Shown here in pieces: positions 26,412 to 34,879 of a stretch of 64,000 bases of DNA. The stretch is from contig CAVVOI010000009.1 in assembly GCA_963749825.1 (NCBI GenBank), positions 372,001 to 436,000 of the forward strand. Direction: 5' to 3'. Under the pieces are notes generated by a model, which made no database searches, was not told the origin of the DNA, and saw only the letters and a program-made list of their open reading frames with translations. The stretch's first letter is position 1; the number at the start of each line of letters is the position of its first letter. Origin of the DNA: UBA11865 sp963749825 (lineage in GTDB: Bacteria > Chloroflexota > Anaerolineae > Promineifilales > Promineifilaceae). Made by a program: the position numbers and the translations under genes.

Positions 26412-27362
26412 ATGAATGATCGCGATATTTTGTTGAAATTAGCCCGAGTGATCATCGCAGTTGCCTGGAGCGATGGCGAAATCACCAATGAAGAAATCAA
26501 TTGCTTGAAGGACTTGTTGCTCAGTATGCGTCGAAGTGGCTTTGACGATGTTATGCAATACAGCGCTCAAGAGTGGGCCAGGTTGGAAATGTACATCGAA
26601 ACACCAGTTGGGCGAGCCGAAAGGGATCGTCTCGTTGCCGATCTTCAAGATTCCCTCCAATCGCCAGAACAAAGAGAGATCGCGCTGCAAGCCCTGCAAA
26701 ACATGATGGAAGCAGATGGCGTTGTATCTGAGAGCGAAAAAAATGTAGTCCAAGAGATTAGCCAGGCAATCGAATCGGCCGATGTTGGTATGCTCGGAGG
26801 TTTGCAGAAGCTTCTTGGCGGGGCCATGAAGCGCCGGTCGGAGGCCGTAGCAAACGCTCCCAACCGGGAGGCCTATTTCGATGAATTCCTTAAGAACAAG
26901 GTTTATTACTCCGTTTCTCAACGTCTAAGGGCGGATGGTCGGCATCTTAATATTTCCGATGAGGCGCTGAGAAAGCTTGGATTGGTTGGTGGTTTAATGA
27001 GCAAAATCGCCCAAGTTGACCGCGAAGTGACACAGGCGGAATATGATCGGATGGTTGAAACGATCGTTGAATATTGGGGATTGGAGGAGACGGAAGCCGT
27101 ATTCGTAGCCGAGGTGGCCGTTTCGGCCGTTGATGTGACTTATGATATTTTTCGGATGATGCGAGAGCTGACTGCATCAACTAACGAAGAAGAACGGCGC
27201 AAGGTTTTGTACGTGCTCTTTGCCGTTGGCGCTGCCGATGGCGATCTTTCGTTTGACGAGACAGAAGAGATTCGCTTGATTGCCCGGGGCCTTGATTTGA
27301 CCCATCAGGATTTTATCGATGCCAAATTGTCAATTTTAGGTGAAACAAGGACTGGCGATTAG
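26412..27362 (+). CDS. TerB-like repeat protein
   Basis: A 316-residue soluble protein. The ATG at 26412 has AAGGA 7 bases upstream and is preferred to a GTG at 26394. Four helical units carry a TerB-like acidic loop: AWSDGEITNEE (about 18-28), MEADGVVSESE (about 96-106), AQVDREVTQAE (about 198-208) and GAADGDLSFDE (about 282-292). The first, second and fourth are the clearest. TerB domains bind metal ions (Ca2+ or Zn2+ in studied cases) and work near membranes in Ter stress systems. It follows a Ca2+-type ATPase and overlaps, tail to tail by 4 bases, an LSDAT gene. The protein ends ETRTGD. Confidence 0.75.
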   Translation: MNDRDILLKLARVIIAVAWSDGEITNEEINCLKDLLLSMRRSGFDDVMQYSAQEWARLEMYIETPVGRAERDRLVADLQDSLQSPEQREIALQALQNMMEADGVVSESEKNVVQEISQAIESADVGMLGGLQKLLGGAMKRRSEAVANAPNREAYFDEFLKNKVYYSVSQRLRADGRHLNISDEALRKLGLVGGLMSKIAQVDREVTQAEYDRMVETIVEYWGLEETEAVFVAEVAVSAVDVTYDIFRMMRELTASTNEEERRKVLYVLFAVGAADGDLSFDETEEIRLIARGLDLTHQDFIDAKLSILGETRTGD

Positions 27363-28084
27363 GTCAGGTCTGTTTCGGATAGAAACGACTTAACCAGATC
27401 CGTGAACTCGCTTAAATCAGCTGTTGAAGCGATTTTGACTAGTTCATTATCAGGTGGATCAGCTGCTAATACATCAGCCAGACGGCCGGTACCGGCAAGA
27501 ACCATCACCGTCCGGTTGGCGTCTAGACTATGGGCCATATCCTCCTCGGCGATTTTTCCACCATTGATGAGCAAGGTAACTGACATTTTGCCTCTGGCGA
27601 GCTCGGTTCCTACTTGGGCCAATGATAACGATTCATCTCCCCAATCTTCACCTGGTACGAGGATAAAATGGCTATGGTTTGGTTCTAAGGGATACCGCTT
27701 ATGCCCGCTTGAATCCGCGGAAGGTTGGCCAGGCCAGGTCACGAGATTCTGAACCGCCACGCCTACCAAGGGAAAATCTAGTTGATTCTTTTGGCGAGCC
27801 TGGCCTATAGAGGCCATTATTCCTGCATCGGTGCCACCATCCACAATAGCTGCACCAATATCATCGGCCAATGTGGCTACTTCTTCCATGATATGGTCGA
27901 TGACTTGTTTCTGGTCGTTTGTGACGCCAGAGGCTCCACCGACTACGACCAGCACCGGCAGGTTATTGTTTAGGCCAATCGCTTCAACCGTGCGGCGAAT
28001 ATCATTCAGCTCTTCCGCCTGGATGATGATGGCAATATTATTGTTTGGGAATGTAATCGTATTACTGTTCAGGGCTTTGCCCAT
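27359..28084 (-). CDS. LSDAT (SLOG-fold) nucleotide-binding protein
   Basis: A 241-residue protein. ATG at 28084 is chosen because GGAG stands 5 bases before it; a GTG at 28090 overlaps that site. The fold is Rossmann-like: PVLVVVGGASGVTNDQKQ (GG-SG motif, about 44-61), AAIVDGGTDAGIMASIG (GGT-G motif, about 77-93), PLVGVAVQNLV, and HFILVPGEDWGDES. These match the prokaryotic LSDAT group of the SLOG superfamily, the fold also found at the N-terminus of TRPM channels, and are expected to bind a nucleotide or related ligand. The C-terminal helix carries ADLSEFTDLVKSFL. Its stop overlaps the stop of the TerB-repeat gene, so the pair converge. Confidence 0.78.
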   Translation of the reverse strand: MGKALNSNTITFPNNNIAIIIQAEELNDIRRTVEAIGLNNNLPVLVVVGGASGVTNDQKQVIDHIMEEVATLADDIGAAIVDGGTDAGIMASIGQARQKNQLDFPLVGVAVQNLVTWPGQPSADSSGHKRYPLEPNHSHFILVPGEDWGDESLSLAQVGTELARGKMSVTLLINGGKIAEEDMAHSLDANRTVMVLAGTGRLADVLAADPPDNELVKIASTADLSEFTDLVKSFLSETDLT

Positions 28085-28148
28085 CTTCACTCCAGATAAA
28101 ACTAATTATGGCTTCTTGGATCTACAATACTAGCACGAAGTACTCGCC

Positions 28149-29216
28149 TTAATAAACGGGTAAAGTTACCGTAAATGTGGTTCCCATGCCAATCCCCTCG
28201 CTGAATACCGAAACGTCGCCACCATGTGCTTCAATAATAGCCCTTACAATGGCGAGCCCTAATCCGGCTCCCCCTTGATCCCGACTACGGGCGGTATCGG
28301 TCCGGTAGAAACGATCAAATATATAATTTAGGTTTTTAGGATCAATGCCTGAACCCATGTCCTTCACCATGATTTGTAATGATCCGTTTATCTCTTCAAT
28401 GGTCAATGTTAGTTGACCACCCTCTGTTGAATGGCGAAGTGAATTGCTCAGCAGATTATTGATTACCTGGCGCATACGATCCGGATCGACCTCGACTTCT
28501 GGTATGGCGCCTAACAATTCGACTCTCAGTGTGATGCCATTCGCCGTTGCAATCGGCCGGAAGGTTTGAGCCGTCTCTTTTACAAGAAATGCGATATCAG
28601 TCTTAACCTTATTCAGCGGTAACTGTTGGGCTTCAGCTTGGGCTAAGTCGTGCAGATCGTCCACCAGCGTTGTCAGAAGGCGTGTTTGATCGGATAAGCG
28701 GGCGATTTCCACTTTGCTCATTGGAAATACACCATCGAGTATAGCCTGCAAGTTGCCCTGCAATATGTGCAATGGGTTTCGCAATTCGTGAGCGACATCG
28801 GCTAATAGGTTGCGGCGAAGCACTTCTTCTTCCTCGAGCAGATCAGCCATCTCATTGAAGCGCTGAGCCATGATTTGCACCTCGTCGGTTCCACGAACGC
28901 TAACGCGCCGGCTCAAATCCTGGCGACTGATGGCTTGGGCAGCCTCGCCTAGTTCCTTCATAGGGGAGGAAAGCGTGCGGCTCATCAATATGCCCGCAAC
29001 GATGGCGATGCCACCCACGACGATAATGATGGCTGTCATGTTAAAAGGAGCACGCTCTTGACGGATTTCATCCAAATAGGCCTGAACTTCTGGTTGCATT
29101 TCGGGCCGGGGGTCAAGGTTTTCCAGGCTTGTCCGCACGGCCGCGCCAAAAACGATTGAGACGGCAATAATGACAATGGCGAAGGCAAGGCTTAATCTCA
29201 CCCACAATCTATTCAT
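28149..29216 (-). CDS. Sensor histidine kinase (HAMP-HisKA-HATPase)
   Basis: A 355-residue membrane kinase. Two helices (about 7-28 and 60-79) enclose only some 30 external residues, too few for a normal sensor domain. HAMP spans about 80-132, the H-box DVAHELRNPL has phospho-acceptor H143, and the HATPase domain (about 245-352) has the N box (QVINNLLSNSLRH), DMGSGI and GGAGLGLAI. It would phosphorylate the response regulator whose gene overlaps its start by 8 bases. The tiny loop suggests it senses within the membrane or through a partner. Confidence 0.92.
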   Translation of the reverse strand: MNRLWVRLSLAFAIVIIAVSIVFGAAVRTSLENLDPRPEMQPEVQAYLDEIRQERAPFNMTAIIIVVGGIAIVAGILMSRTLSSPMKELGEAAQAISRQDLSRRVSVRGTDEVQIMAQRFNEMADLLEEEEVLRRNLLADVAHELRNPLHILQGNLQAILDGVFPMSKVEIARLSDQTRLLTTLVDDLHDLAQAEAQQLPLNKVKTDIAFLVKETAQTFRPIATANGITLRVELLGAIPEVEVDPDRMRQVINNLLSNSLRHSTEGGQLTLTIEEINGSLQIMVKDMGSGIDPKNLNYIFDRFYRTDTARSRDQGGAGLGLAIVRAIIEAHGGDVSVFSEGIGMGTTFTVTLPVY

Positions 29217-29907
29217 GCGCTGACTCGTCTAGCCGGTAACCGACACCGTAAACCGTTTGAATATAGATCGGTTTTTTGGGATCTTTTTCGATCTTCTGGC
29301 GAAGATTACGAATGTGGCTGTCAAGTGTGCGGTCAATCCCTTCATAATCGGCGCCCAGGCCCTTTCTTATGAGTTCGCTCCTGGTGAGGACATAACCTGC
29401 CTGGCTCATTAAGACGACTAGTAATTGAAATTCCGTTGGCGTCAGATCGACCGGCTGACCATCGATCGTCACTTCTCGTCGCCGAGCATCTAGCTGTAGT
29501 GCTCCGACTTCAAAAACCTGAAACTGGGATAGATTTTGATCCCTAAGCCGGGCACGGACCCGAGCGACCACTTCGCGCGGGTCATACGGTTTTACGATGT
29601 AATCATCTGCGCCGACTTCCAGACCTACAATCCGGTCGGTCACATCAACACGCGCGGTTAACATGATAATGGGGATATGGGCCAATGAAGGATCGCTGCG
29701 GATAAAGCGAGTGATATCTAAGCCATCGCGATCGGGCAACATCAAATCGAGAAGTACCAGGTTGGGTTCTTCACGGCGCAGGGTATGTAGGGCAGTCTCT
29801 CCGTCGAAGGCAACCAGAACCTCATAGCCAGCCTGTTCCAGGTAAGCCTTCATCAAGCGGACGACTTCTCTGTCATCGTCGACGACAAGCAAACGTTGCT
29901 TAACCAT
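29209..29907 (-). CDS. OmpR/PhoB-family response regulator
   Basis: A 232-residue regulator. The receiver domain (1-120) has the acidic triad DDD at 10-12, phospho-acceptor D54 in LLDLMLPDRDG, the Thr of MLTAR, and the Lys of VKPYD. The winged-helix DNA-binding domain (about 132-228) has LTPTEFQLLVVLM, SRSELI-like RSELIRKG, and HIRNLRQKIE, ending QTVYGVGYRLDE. It is the partner of the downstream histidine kinase. No target is evident nearby; the UroD-like gene upstream is in the same direction but 70 bases apart. Confidence 0.94.
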   Translation of the reverse strand: MVKQRLLVVDDDREVVRLMKAYLEQAGYEVLVAFDGETALHTLRREEPNLVLLDLMLPDRDGLDITRFIRSDPSLAHIPIIMLTARVDVTDRIVGLEVGADDYIVKPYDPREVVARVRARLRDQNLSQFQVFEVGALQLDARRREVTIDGQPVDLTPTEFQLLVVLMSQAGYVLTRSELIRKGLGADYEGIDRTLDSHIRNLRQKIEKDPKKPIYIQTVYGVGYRLDESAHE

Positions 29908-29976
29908 ATTTACTTTATCACATTACCCGACATTAATACCTGTAATACCTTGACGCTCACACGATGGCCTCGGTCA

Positions 29977-30990
29977 CTAGGTCTCTGTTCCGATATCTAA
30001 TAATGCCCGTCTTTGCGCGTGGAGATTGGCATGGGGCGTGCCATCTGGGATTTCACATCCTGCGGCGCTGAAGGAGCGATTCCCGCCGGAAAGGATGCAA
30101 GATCGAGTCGCCTCATAGACTATCTCGGGTGTCCCTTGGAGCATCACGGCTACAGGATCAAAGTTACCACAGAAGGAAACTTGATCACCGAATCTCTCAG
30201 AGGCTGCTACCATATCTACCATCCAATCTAGGTCGATGATATCAGCGCCGCTGGTAATCATATCGCCAACGATTTTATTGGTGTTGCCGCAAATATGCAG
30301 CCGGGCGATCCCGCCAATTTGATGAACGGCTTTGAAGACTCGTATTTCGTAGGGTAAGGCGAGTTGCCTGTACATCTGGGGTGATATTTGCGAGGCGATG
30401 GCATCTCCTAGACCAATAACATCGGCGCCGGCTTCGATTTGTTGACGGGCAAAATCGACGCTTACCGCAGCGCAAATCTCCAGTAATTCTTCCACCCACT
30501 CTGGATATCGTATCAAGTCTACCATCAGGTTCATGACACCGCGCAAATCGGCCGCTTCTGCCAGCGCACCTTCAACCCAGCCCATAATGGGCACTTCTCC
30601 GCCCACCTTTTCACGGAATAGCCGGATGGCTTCCAGCCGGTCACTCATACGCTTTCCAATTGCCGGATCAGGTGGTCTCAGCGATGAGATGTCCGTGTGC
30701 TCGTTCAATAATGGCGTGCGCGATAGCGGTAAGTCGTCTGCTGGAAAAATGATCTCCGCCCCAAAGTCGGCCGTTTCTCGATAGGGATCGGATATTGTCT
30801 GGACGATGTCCAGGTCGAATTCTTCCATAACCGCCATATTGGCATCCACCAACACCCGGTGGTCATTATAATATTCCGATAGTGGTCTCCCAATGTGATG
30901 AGCAGCAAAGGTCATGAAGATGTCAAAATTCGGCGGGCGATCCACCGGCTGGCCTTTCAAACGCTGCAAAAAACGATCGTAGGAATTCAT
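29977..30990 (-). CDS. UroD-fold methyltransferase (MtaA/CmuA-like)
   Basis: A 337-residue protein of the uroporphyrinogen decarboxylase superfamily. It starts MNSYDRFLQRLKGQPVDRPP, typical of the methylcobalamin:coenzyme M methyltransferase-like branch. True UroD arginines at the N-terminus are not seen. The zinc-ligand pattern of MtaA-type enzymes is present as RLHICGNTN and, later, VSFCGNFDPV. It also has IGLGDAIASQISP and DLDWMVD. It probably moves a methyl group between a corrinoid protein and a thiol or another acceptor. No corrinoid protein gene is next to it, so the substrate is unknown. Confidence 0.8.
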   Translation of the reverse strand: MNSYDRFLQRLKGQPVDRPPNFDIFMTFAAHHIGRPLSEYYNDHRVLVDANMAVMEEFDLDIVQTISDPYRETADFGAEIIFPADDLPLSRTPLLNEHTDISSLRPPDPAIGKRMSDRLEAIRLFREKVGGEVPIMGWVEGALAEAADLRGVMNLMVDLIRYPEWVEELLEICAAVSVDFARQQIEAGADVIGLGDAIASQISPQMYRQLALPYEIRVFKAVHQIGGIARLHICGNTNKIVGDMITSGADIIDLDWMVDMVAASERFGDQVSFCGNFDPVAVMLQGTPEIVYEATRSCILSGGNRSFSAAGCEIPDGTPHANLHAQRRALLDIGTET

Positions 30991-31120
30991 GGTTCTTACA
31001 TACTATTTTTGACGATTGACCGCACTTTCTGACAAGGTTTCCAAGAACCTTTAGGAGTATAGGATGAGGCCAACGGACCCGACAATCCAGGTCTGTCTGA
31101 CCGGTCCGCTGGCTATTCAA

Positions 31121-32338
31121 TCATTCGTATCGCAAAGCATCAATCGGCCGCAGGTTTGCCGCCCGCCATGCTGGATATAAGCCAAAAATAATGCCGACAC
31201 CTGTGGCGAAACCCGTGGCAAGGACCACATTGCCCAGGCTGACGACAGTAACGATATCAAGGGCCCGACCGACCGCAAATGATAGCGTCCAGCCAAGGGC
31301 TATACCGATCAATCCACCCAGCACACTCAAGACGATGGATTCCAGAAGGAATTGAGACAATATATCTCGCTTAAGCGCGCCAATAGCCTTCCGGATGCCT
31401 ATTTCGCGCGTCCGTTCAGTCACGCTAACGAGCATGATATTCATGATGCCAATACCGCCAACGATCAGCGAAATGCCCGCTATTGCGCCCAGAAAGGCGG
31501 TCAACATACCAGTAACCTGATCGAAGGTATCCAACAAATCCGATTGGCTAAATATCGTGAAATCATCGTCAGCGGCATATACGATGCCATGTTGGTTTCG
31601 CAAAGTTTCAGTTATCTGTTCAATGGCGGCATCGGTATTTTGTTCCGAGGCTGCCTGAGCGATTATGCGGGTAACCGCCTTTTCGCCGCTGCGGGTTCGA
31701 TCGGCGTATAGCCTGCTATGGGCTGTGGTAATAGGGATATAGACATTGCCATCCGTGGTAGCAAAACCAGAGCCAGACGGTTCCAGAACGCCAACGACTT
31801 CATAGCCAACGCCGTTTATTTTTATTTGTTGGCCAATTGGATATTGATCTTCGAATAGATCTGACGCGGCCTCTGACCCGATAACTGCTACCCTTGCTTG
31901 GGTATCAATATCTTGAGGTGTCAGCTCGTCTCCACTTTGAAACTCATCCAGGTTGTTTAATCGCATGTAGTTTTCTGTAACACCAGAAACAGTGGTCCGG
32001 CTTGAATTACTGCCAAAAACGACTTCCTGAGTGCCATCTACAATGGCGGTTACCTCGCTTACATCAGGCGCATTTAGAGAATCTGAAAGCGCTTCGACAT
32101 CAGACATGCTCAATACCGGATACCCATCACTATTATCAGAATCAGTGAAAACTGATAATAAGTTGGTACCAAAATCTTGGATCTCGGAGGTAATAAAGGT
32201 ATTGACGCCATTTCCAATGGACATCAAGGCGATGACGGCGCCCACGCCGATGATGACGCCCAGCATGGTCAACAATGCTCGCAACTTGTTGGCCATTAGG
32301 CTATCTAGGGCGGTGAAAAAACTTTCCGATAAATTCAT
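31121..32338 (-). CDS. MacB-like ABC exporter permease
   Basis: A 405-residue MacB/FtsX-type permease. Helix 1 (about 18-42, MLGVIIGVGAVIAL), a large external domain (about 50-275) and three helices at the C-terminus (about 280-310, 325-355, 365-392) give the four-helix MacB layout. Signatures are MANKLRALLTMLGV, MNIMLVSVTERTREIGIRKAIGA and YPAWRAANLRPIDALRYE. It forms a dimer with the ATPase encoded just upstream and a periplasm-side adaptor. It is the last gene of a four-gene set reading 36487 to 31121. Substrates of such pumps range from peptides to lipids; none can be assigned. Confidence 0.9.
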   Translation of the reverse strand: MNLSESFFTALDSLMANKLRALLTMLGVIIGVGAVIALMSIGNGVNTFITSEIQDFGTNLLSVFTDSDNSDGYPVLSMSDVEALSDSLNAPDVSEVTAIVDGTQEVVFGSNSSRTTVSGVTENYMRLNNLDEFQSGDELTPQDIDTQARVAVIGSEAASDLFEDQYPIGQQIKINGVGYEVVGVLEPSGSGFATTDGNVYIPITTAHSRLYADRTRSGEKAVTRIIAQAASEQNTDAAIEQITETLRNQHGIVYAADDDFTIFSQSDLLDTFDQVTGMLTAFLGAIAGISLIVGGIGIMNIMLVSVTERTREIGIRKAIGALKRDILSQFLLESIVLSVLGGLIGIALGWTLSFAVGRALDIVTVVSLGNVVLATGFATGVGIIFGLYPAWRAANLRPIDALRYE

Positions 32339-32403
32339 TCTACACCTCTAAATGGTCTTTTTTCCAAAGTGGAATCGCAAAAAGATCAGCTATGATTACT
32401 TCA

Positions 32404-33072
32404 CTACTCCTCGACAATAAGGCCATCTCTTATCCAGATGACCCGTTCGGCGATGTCAGAGACTTCCGGATCATGCGTAATCAAAACGATGGTATTTCCG
32501 CTATCTCGATTCATTCGGCGCAGGATGCCGATTATCTCTTCACCAGATTGGCTATCGAGGTTGCCGGTGGGTTCGTCGGCCAGAATAATGCTTGGCTTAG
32601 TGACCAGAGCTCGGGCTATAGCGACACGTTGCTGCTGGCCTCCGGACAATTCATCCGGCCGGTGATGCATTCGATCGCCAAGACCAACATCGGTTAATGC
32701 AGCTTCCGCTCGAGCCATACGGTCCGATTTGCCCATCCCTCCATACATTAGAGGCAAAGCCACTTGTTTAATGGCTGATGTTCGTGGCAGCAGGTTGAAT
32801 TGTTGGAAAACAAAACCAATCTTCTTATTCCGGATGCGTGAACGATCATCCGGGCTCATCTTGCTTACGTCAATTCCGCCTAATTCGTAGGTCCCGTTGT
32901 TCGGGATATCCAGGCAGCCGATGATATTCATCAGCGTACTTTTGCCTGAGCCCGAAGGACCCATAATGGCCACAAATTCGCCTTCTTCGATATTCATATC
33001 GACGCCTCGAAGAGCATGGACTGTTTGGGTGCCCATTTCGTAAGACTTAGTAATATTATTCATGGTTATCAT
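32404..33072 (-). CDS. MacB/LolD-type ABC transporter ATPase
   Basis: A 222-residue ATPase with Walker A GPSGSGKST, Q-loop FVFQQFNLLP, signature LSGGQQQRVAIARAL, Walker B IILADEPTGNLDS and H-loop LITHDP. The TxGNLDSxxGxEI context and the short length are those of MacB/LolD/FtsE-like ATPases that pair with four-helix permeases. It sits between an adaptor gene (36 bases upstream) and the permease gene (65 bases downstream), so the set makes one exporter. An internal ATG at 33063 could also be the start. Confidence 0.93.
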   Translation of the reverse strand: MITMNNITKSYEMGTQTVHALRGVDMNIEEGEFVAIMGPSGSGKSTLMNIIGCLDIPNNGTYELGGIDVSKMSPDDRSRIRNKKIGFVFQQFNLLPRTSAIKQVALPLMYGGMGKSDRMARAEAALTDVGLGDRMHHRPDELSGGQQQRVAIARALVTKPSIILADEPTGNLDSQSGEEIIGILRRMNRDSGNTIVLITHDPEVSDIAERVIWIRDGLIVEE

Positions 33073-33107
33073 AATAAGACTCCGATCGAATCTAAATCGC
33101 GATTTCT

Positions 33108-34830
33108 TTATCCGCCAAATCCTCTTTGGTTGTCAGGAGGGCCACCAGACCCTTCCGGCGGAGGTCCACCATCGCCAAAGTCAAAAACCGGTAGGGCATT
33201 GCCGACAAGAACCTGGTCGCCTTCTGATAACCCTTCTGTAATTTGGGTAAAGCGCCCATCACGTAAGCCAATAGACACTTCAACTTCTTCGGTTACCTGA
33301 TTCCCATCAGCGTCCAGAGATACCTTGTTGACCGTAAAAGTCCCTGTGCTCCGGTCGGCATTTATGACAGCATTGGGGACCAGTAAAACTTCTTCGTTGT
33401 CGGAAGCAATGAGGGCGGCATCGGCCGTCATGCCCAATAAGATAGGTAGTTCGGTCTCGCCAACCTTAAGATAGACCTCGAACACGACCAGTGCGCTATT
33501 ATCGCTTTTTGCCACAGGGGCGATGGAAACGACCTCGCTGGTTATCTCCACGCTCCGGCCAGGTTTCCAGCGTCACCAGGGCGGTCTGGCCAACCTTGAC
33601 GTTGGCGATATCAGCCTCGTCAACGTCCAGTACAATTTCCAAGCTATTGGGGTCAAATAATTCTACCAGGATACCATTAGCAGCTTCGCCGACATCGATA
33701 TTGACCGCAGTGATGACGCCGCCAAAGGGCGCAACAAGTGTGGCTTCCTTCAAATCTCGTTTAGCTTTTGCCAGAGCGATTCGCGCTTGTTCGACGGATG
33801 TTTCCATGGCCACTCGTTGGGCCTGTGACGGTCCGTCCTGCAAGGCTTGTAAGTTGGCTTGGGATTGGGCCAGATTCGCTTTGGCTGCTGCTATTTGGTC
33901 CTCGGAAGCACCTTTTAGAAGCAGGGCATGATTCGCTTCCGTCGCCTCCAATTGGGCGTTGGCGGCGGCTAAACTAGCTTGGGCGATTCCCACGGCGTCA
34001 GAATCAGGGCCGGCGAGCAGGGCATCAAGTCTGGCCCGGGCGGCAATCGAATTGGCAGTGGCAGCTTCTAAATTAAAACGCGTCTGTTCTTCCGGGGCGC
34101 CTAAACCAGGGCAAACTTCCCGATCATCGCCATTGGGCAGGCTGAAAGAAAAACATTTTAACAAATTATCATAGAGATCTTGGGTCGATTCTTGTTGGCC
34201 AAGCGCGCTAGTCAACTCCGCTTGAGCGGCCGCGATTTCAGATTCATTCGCGCCGCTCTGGGCCAGTTGTAATTGTTCGGAAGCGGCCCAAACATTGGCC
34301 TGGGCGGCTCGGACATTGGCTTCCGAGGCACTGATATCCTCTTCTGAGGGGCCGGCTAATAAATCGTCTAACTGTGACTGCGAGCTTTTAACAGCGGCTT
34401 CGGCAGCGACCAGATCTGCTTCTCTAGGTGGATTGGTCAAAGATGCCAGGTTCGCCTCCTGGATGGCCAGGTTTTGTTCGGCCGATCGCGCTGCGCGTTC
34501 CAGGGCTGCCGAATCCAGTTTCAAGAGCGGGTCTCCAGCCTGAACCGCATCGCCGACACCGGCAAATAGTTCGGATACTTCACCTGGCTGGCCAAGCGAT
34601 AATTGAGCCTCTCGTTGGGCTTGTACTTGACCACTCGCCGTTGCACTGGCATCCAAGCGACCCATAAAGGCAGTGGCAATATCTCCCGTTTCTATCTGTG
34701 CCTGATTCTTGCTTTCTGCTCTCTGGTTTCTGGCAAAAATTAACCCGGAAGTGACCAATAAGATCACAACAACTATGCCTATACCTATCCAAATTCTTTT
34801 CCTGTTAGCACTTGATTTATTCATATTCAA
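33108..34830 (-). pseudogene. HlyD/MacA-like adaptor gene with a frameshift
   Basis: Two overlapping frames make one adaptor. The first (34830 to about 33553) has an N-terminal membrane helix (about 11-30), a lipoyl half-motif, a long coiled coil rich in AAEAAV-like and AQANLQALQ-like repeats, and the second lipoyl half. It then runs past LETWPE into unrelated residues. The second frame (from about 33551 to 33108) continues VEITSEVVSIAPV, the beta-barrel, VGMTADA-like GMTADAAL and a Gly/Pro-rich end. The paralogue upstream reads EAWPDVEI here, so one extra base (a C near 33551-33553 on the gene strand) explains the break. Without it the protein would be about 574 residues. A sequence error or true decay are both possible. 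Confidence 0.8.
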
Positions 34831-34879
34831 CTCGTAAATTCTTTTACAGAGATACTAATCCTGATGCCTGATCTCTAGT

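Noticed and set aside
26412..28084. Complete tellurite-resistance (ter) operon
   Set aside because: No TerC, TerD/TerE or TerZ homologue is present; only TerB-like repeats are seen.
31070..31107. Hairpin with GGACC/GGTCC arms after the MacB-like permease gene
   Set aside because: Short stem with a long loop and no U-run on the gene strand, so a terminator call is not supported.
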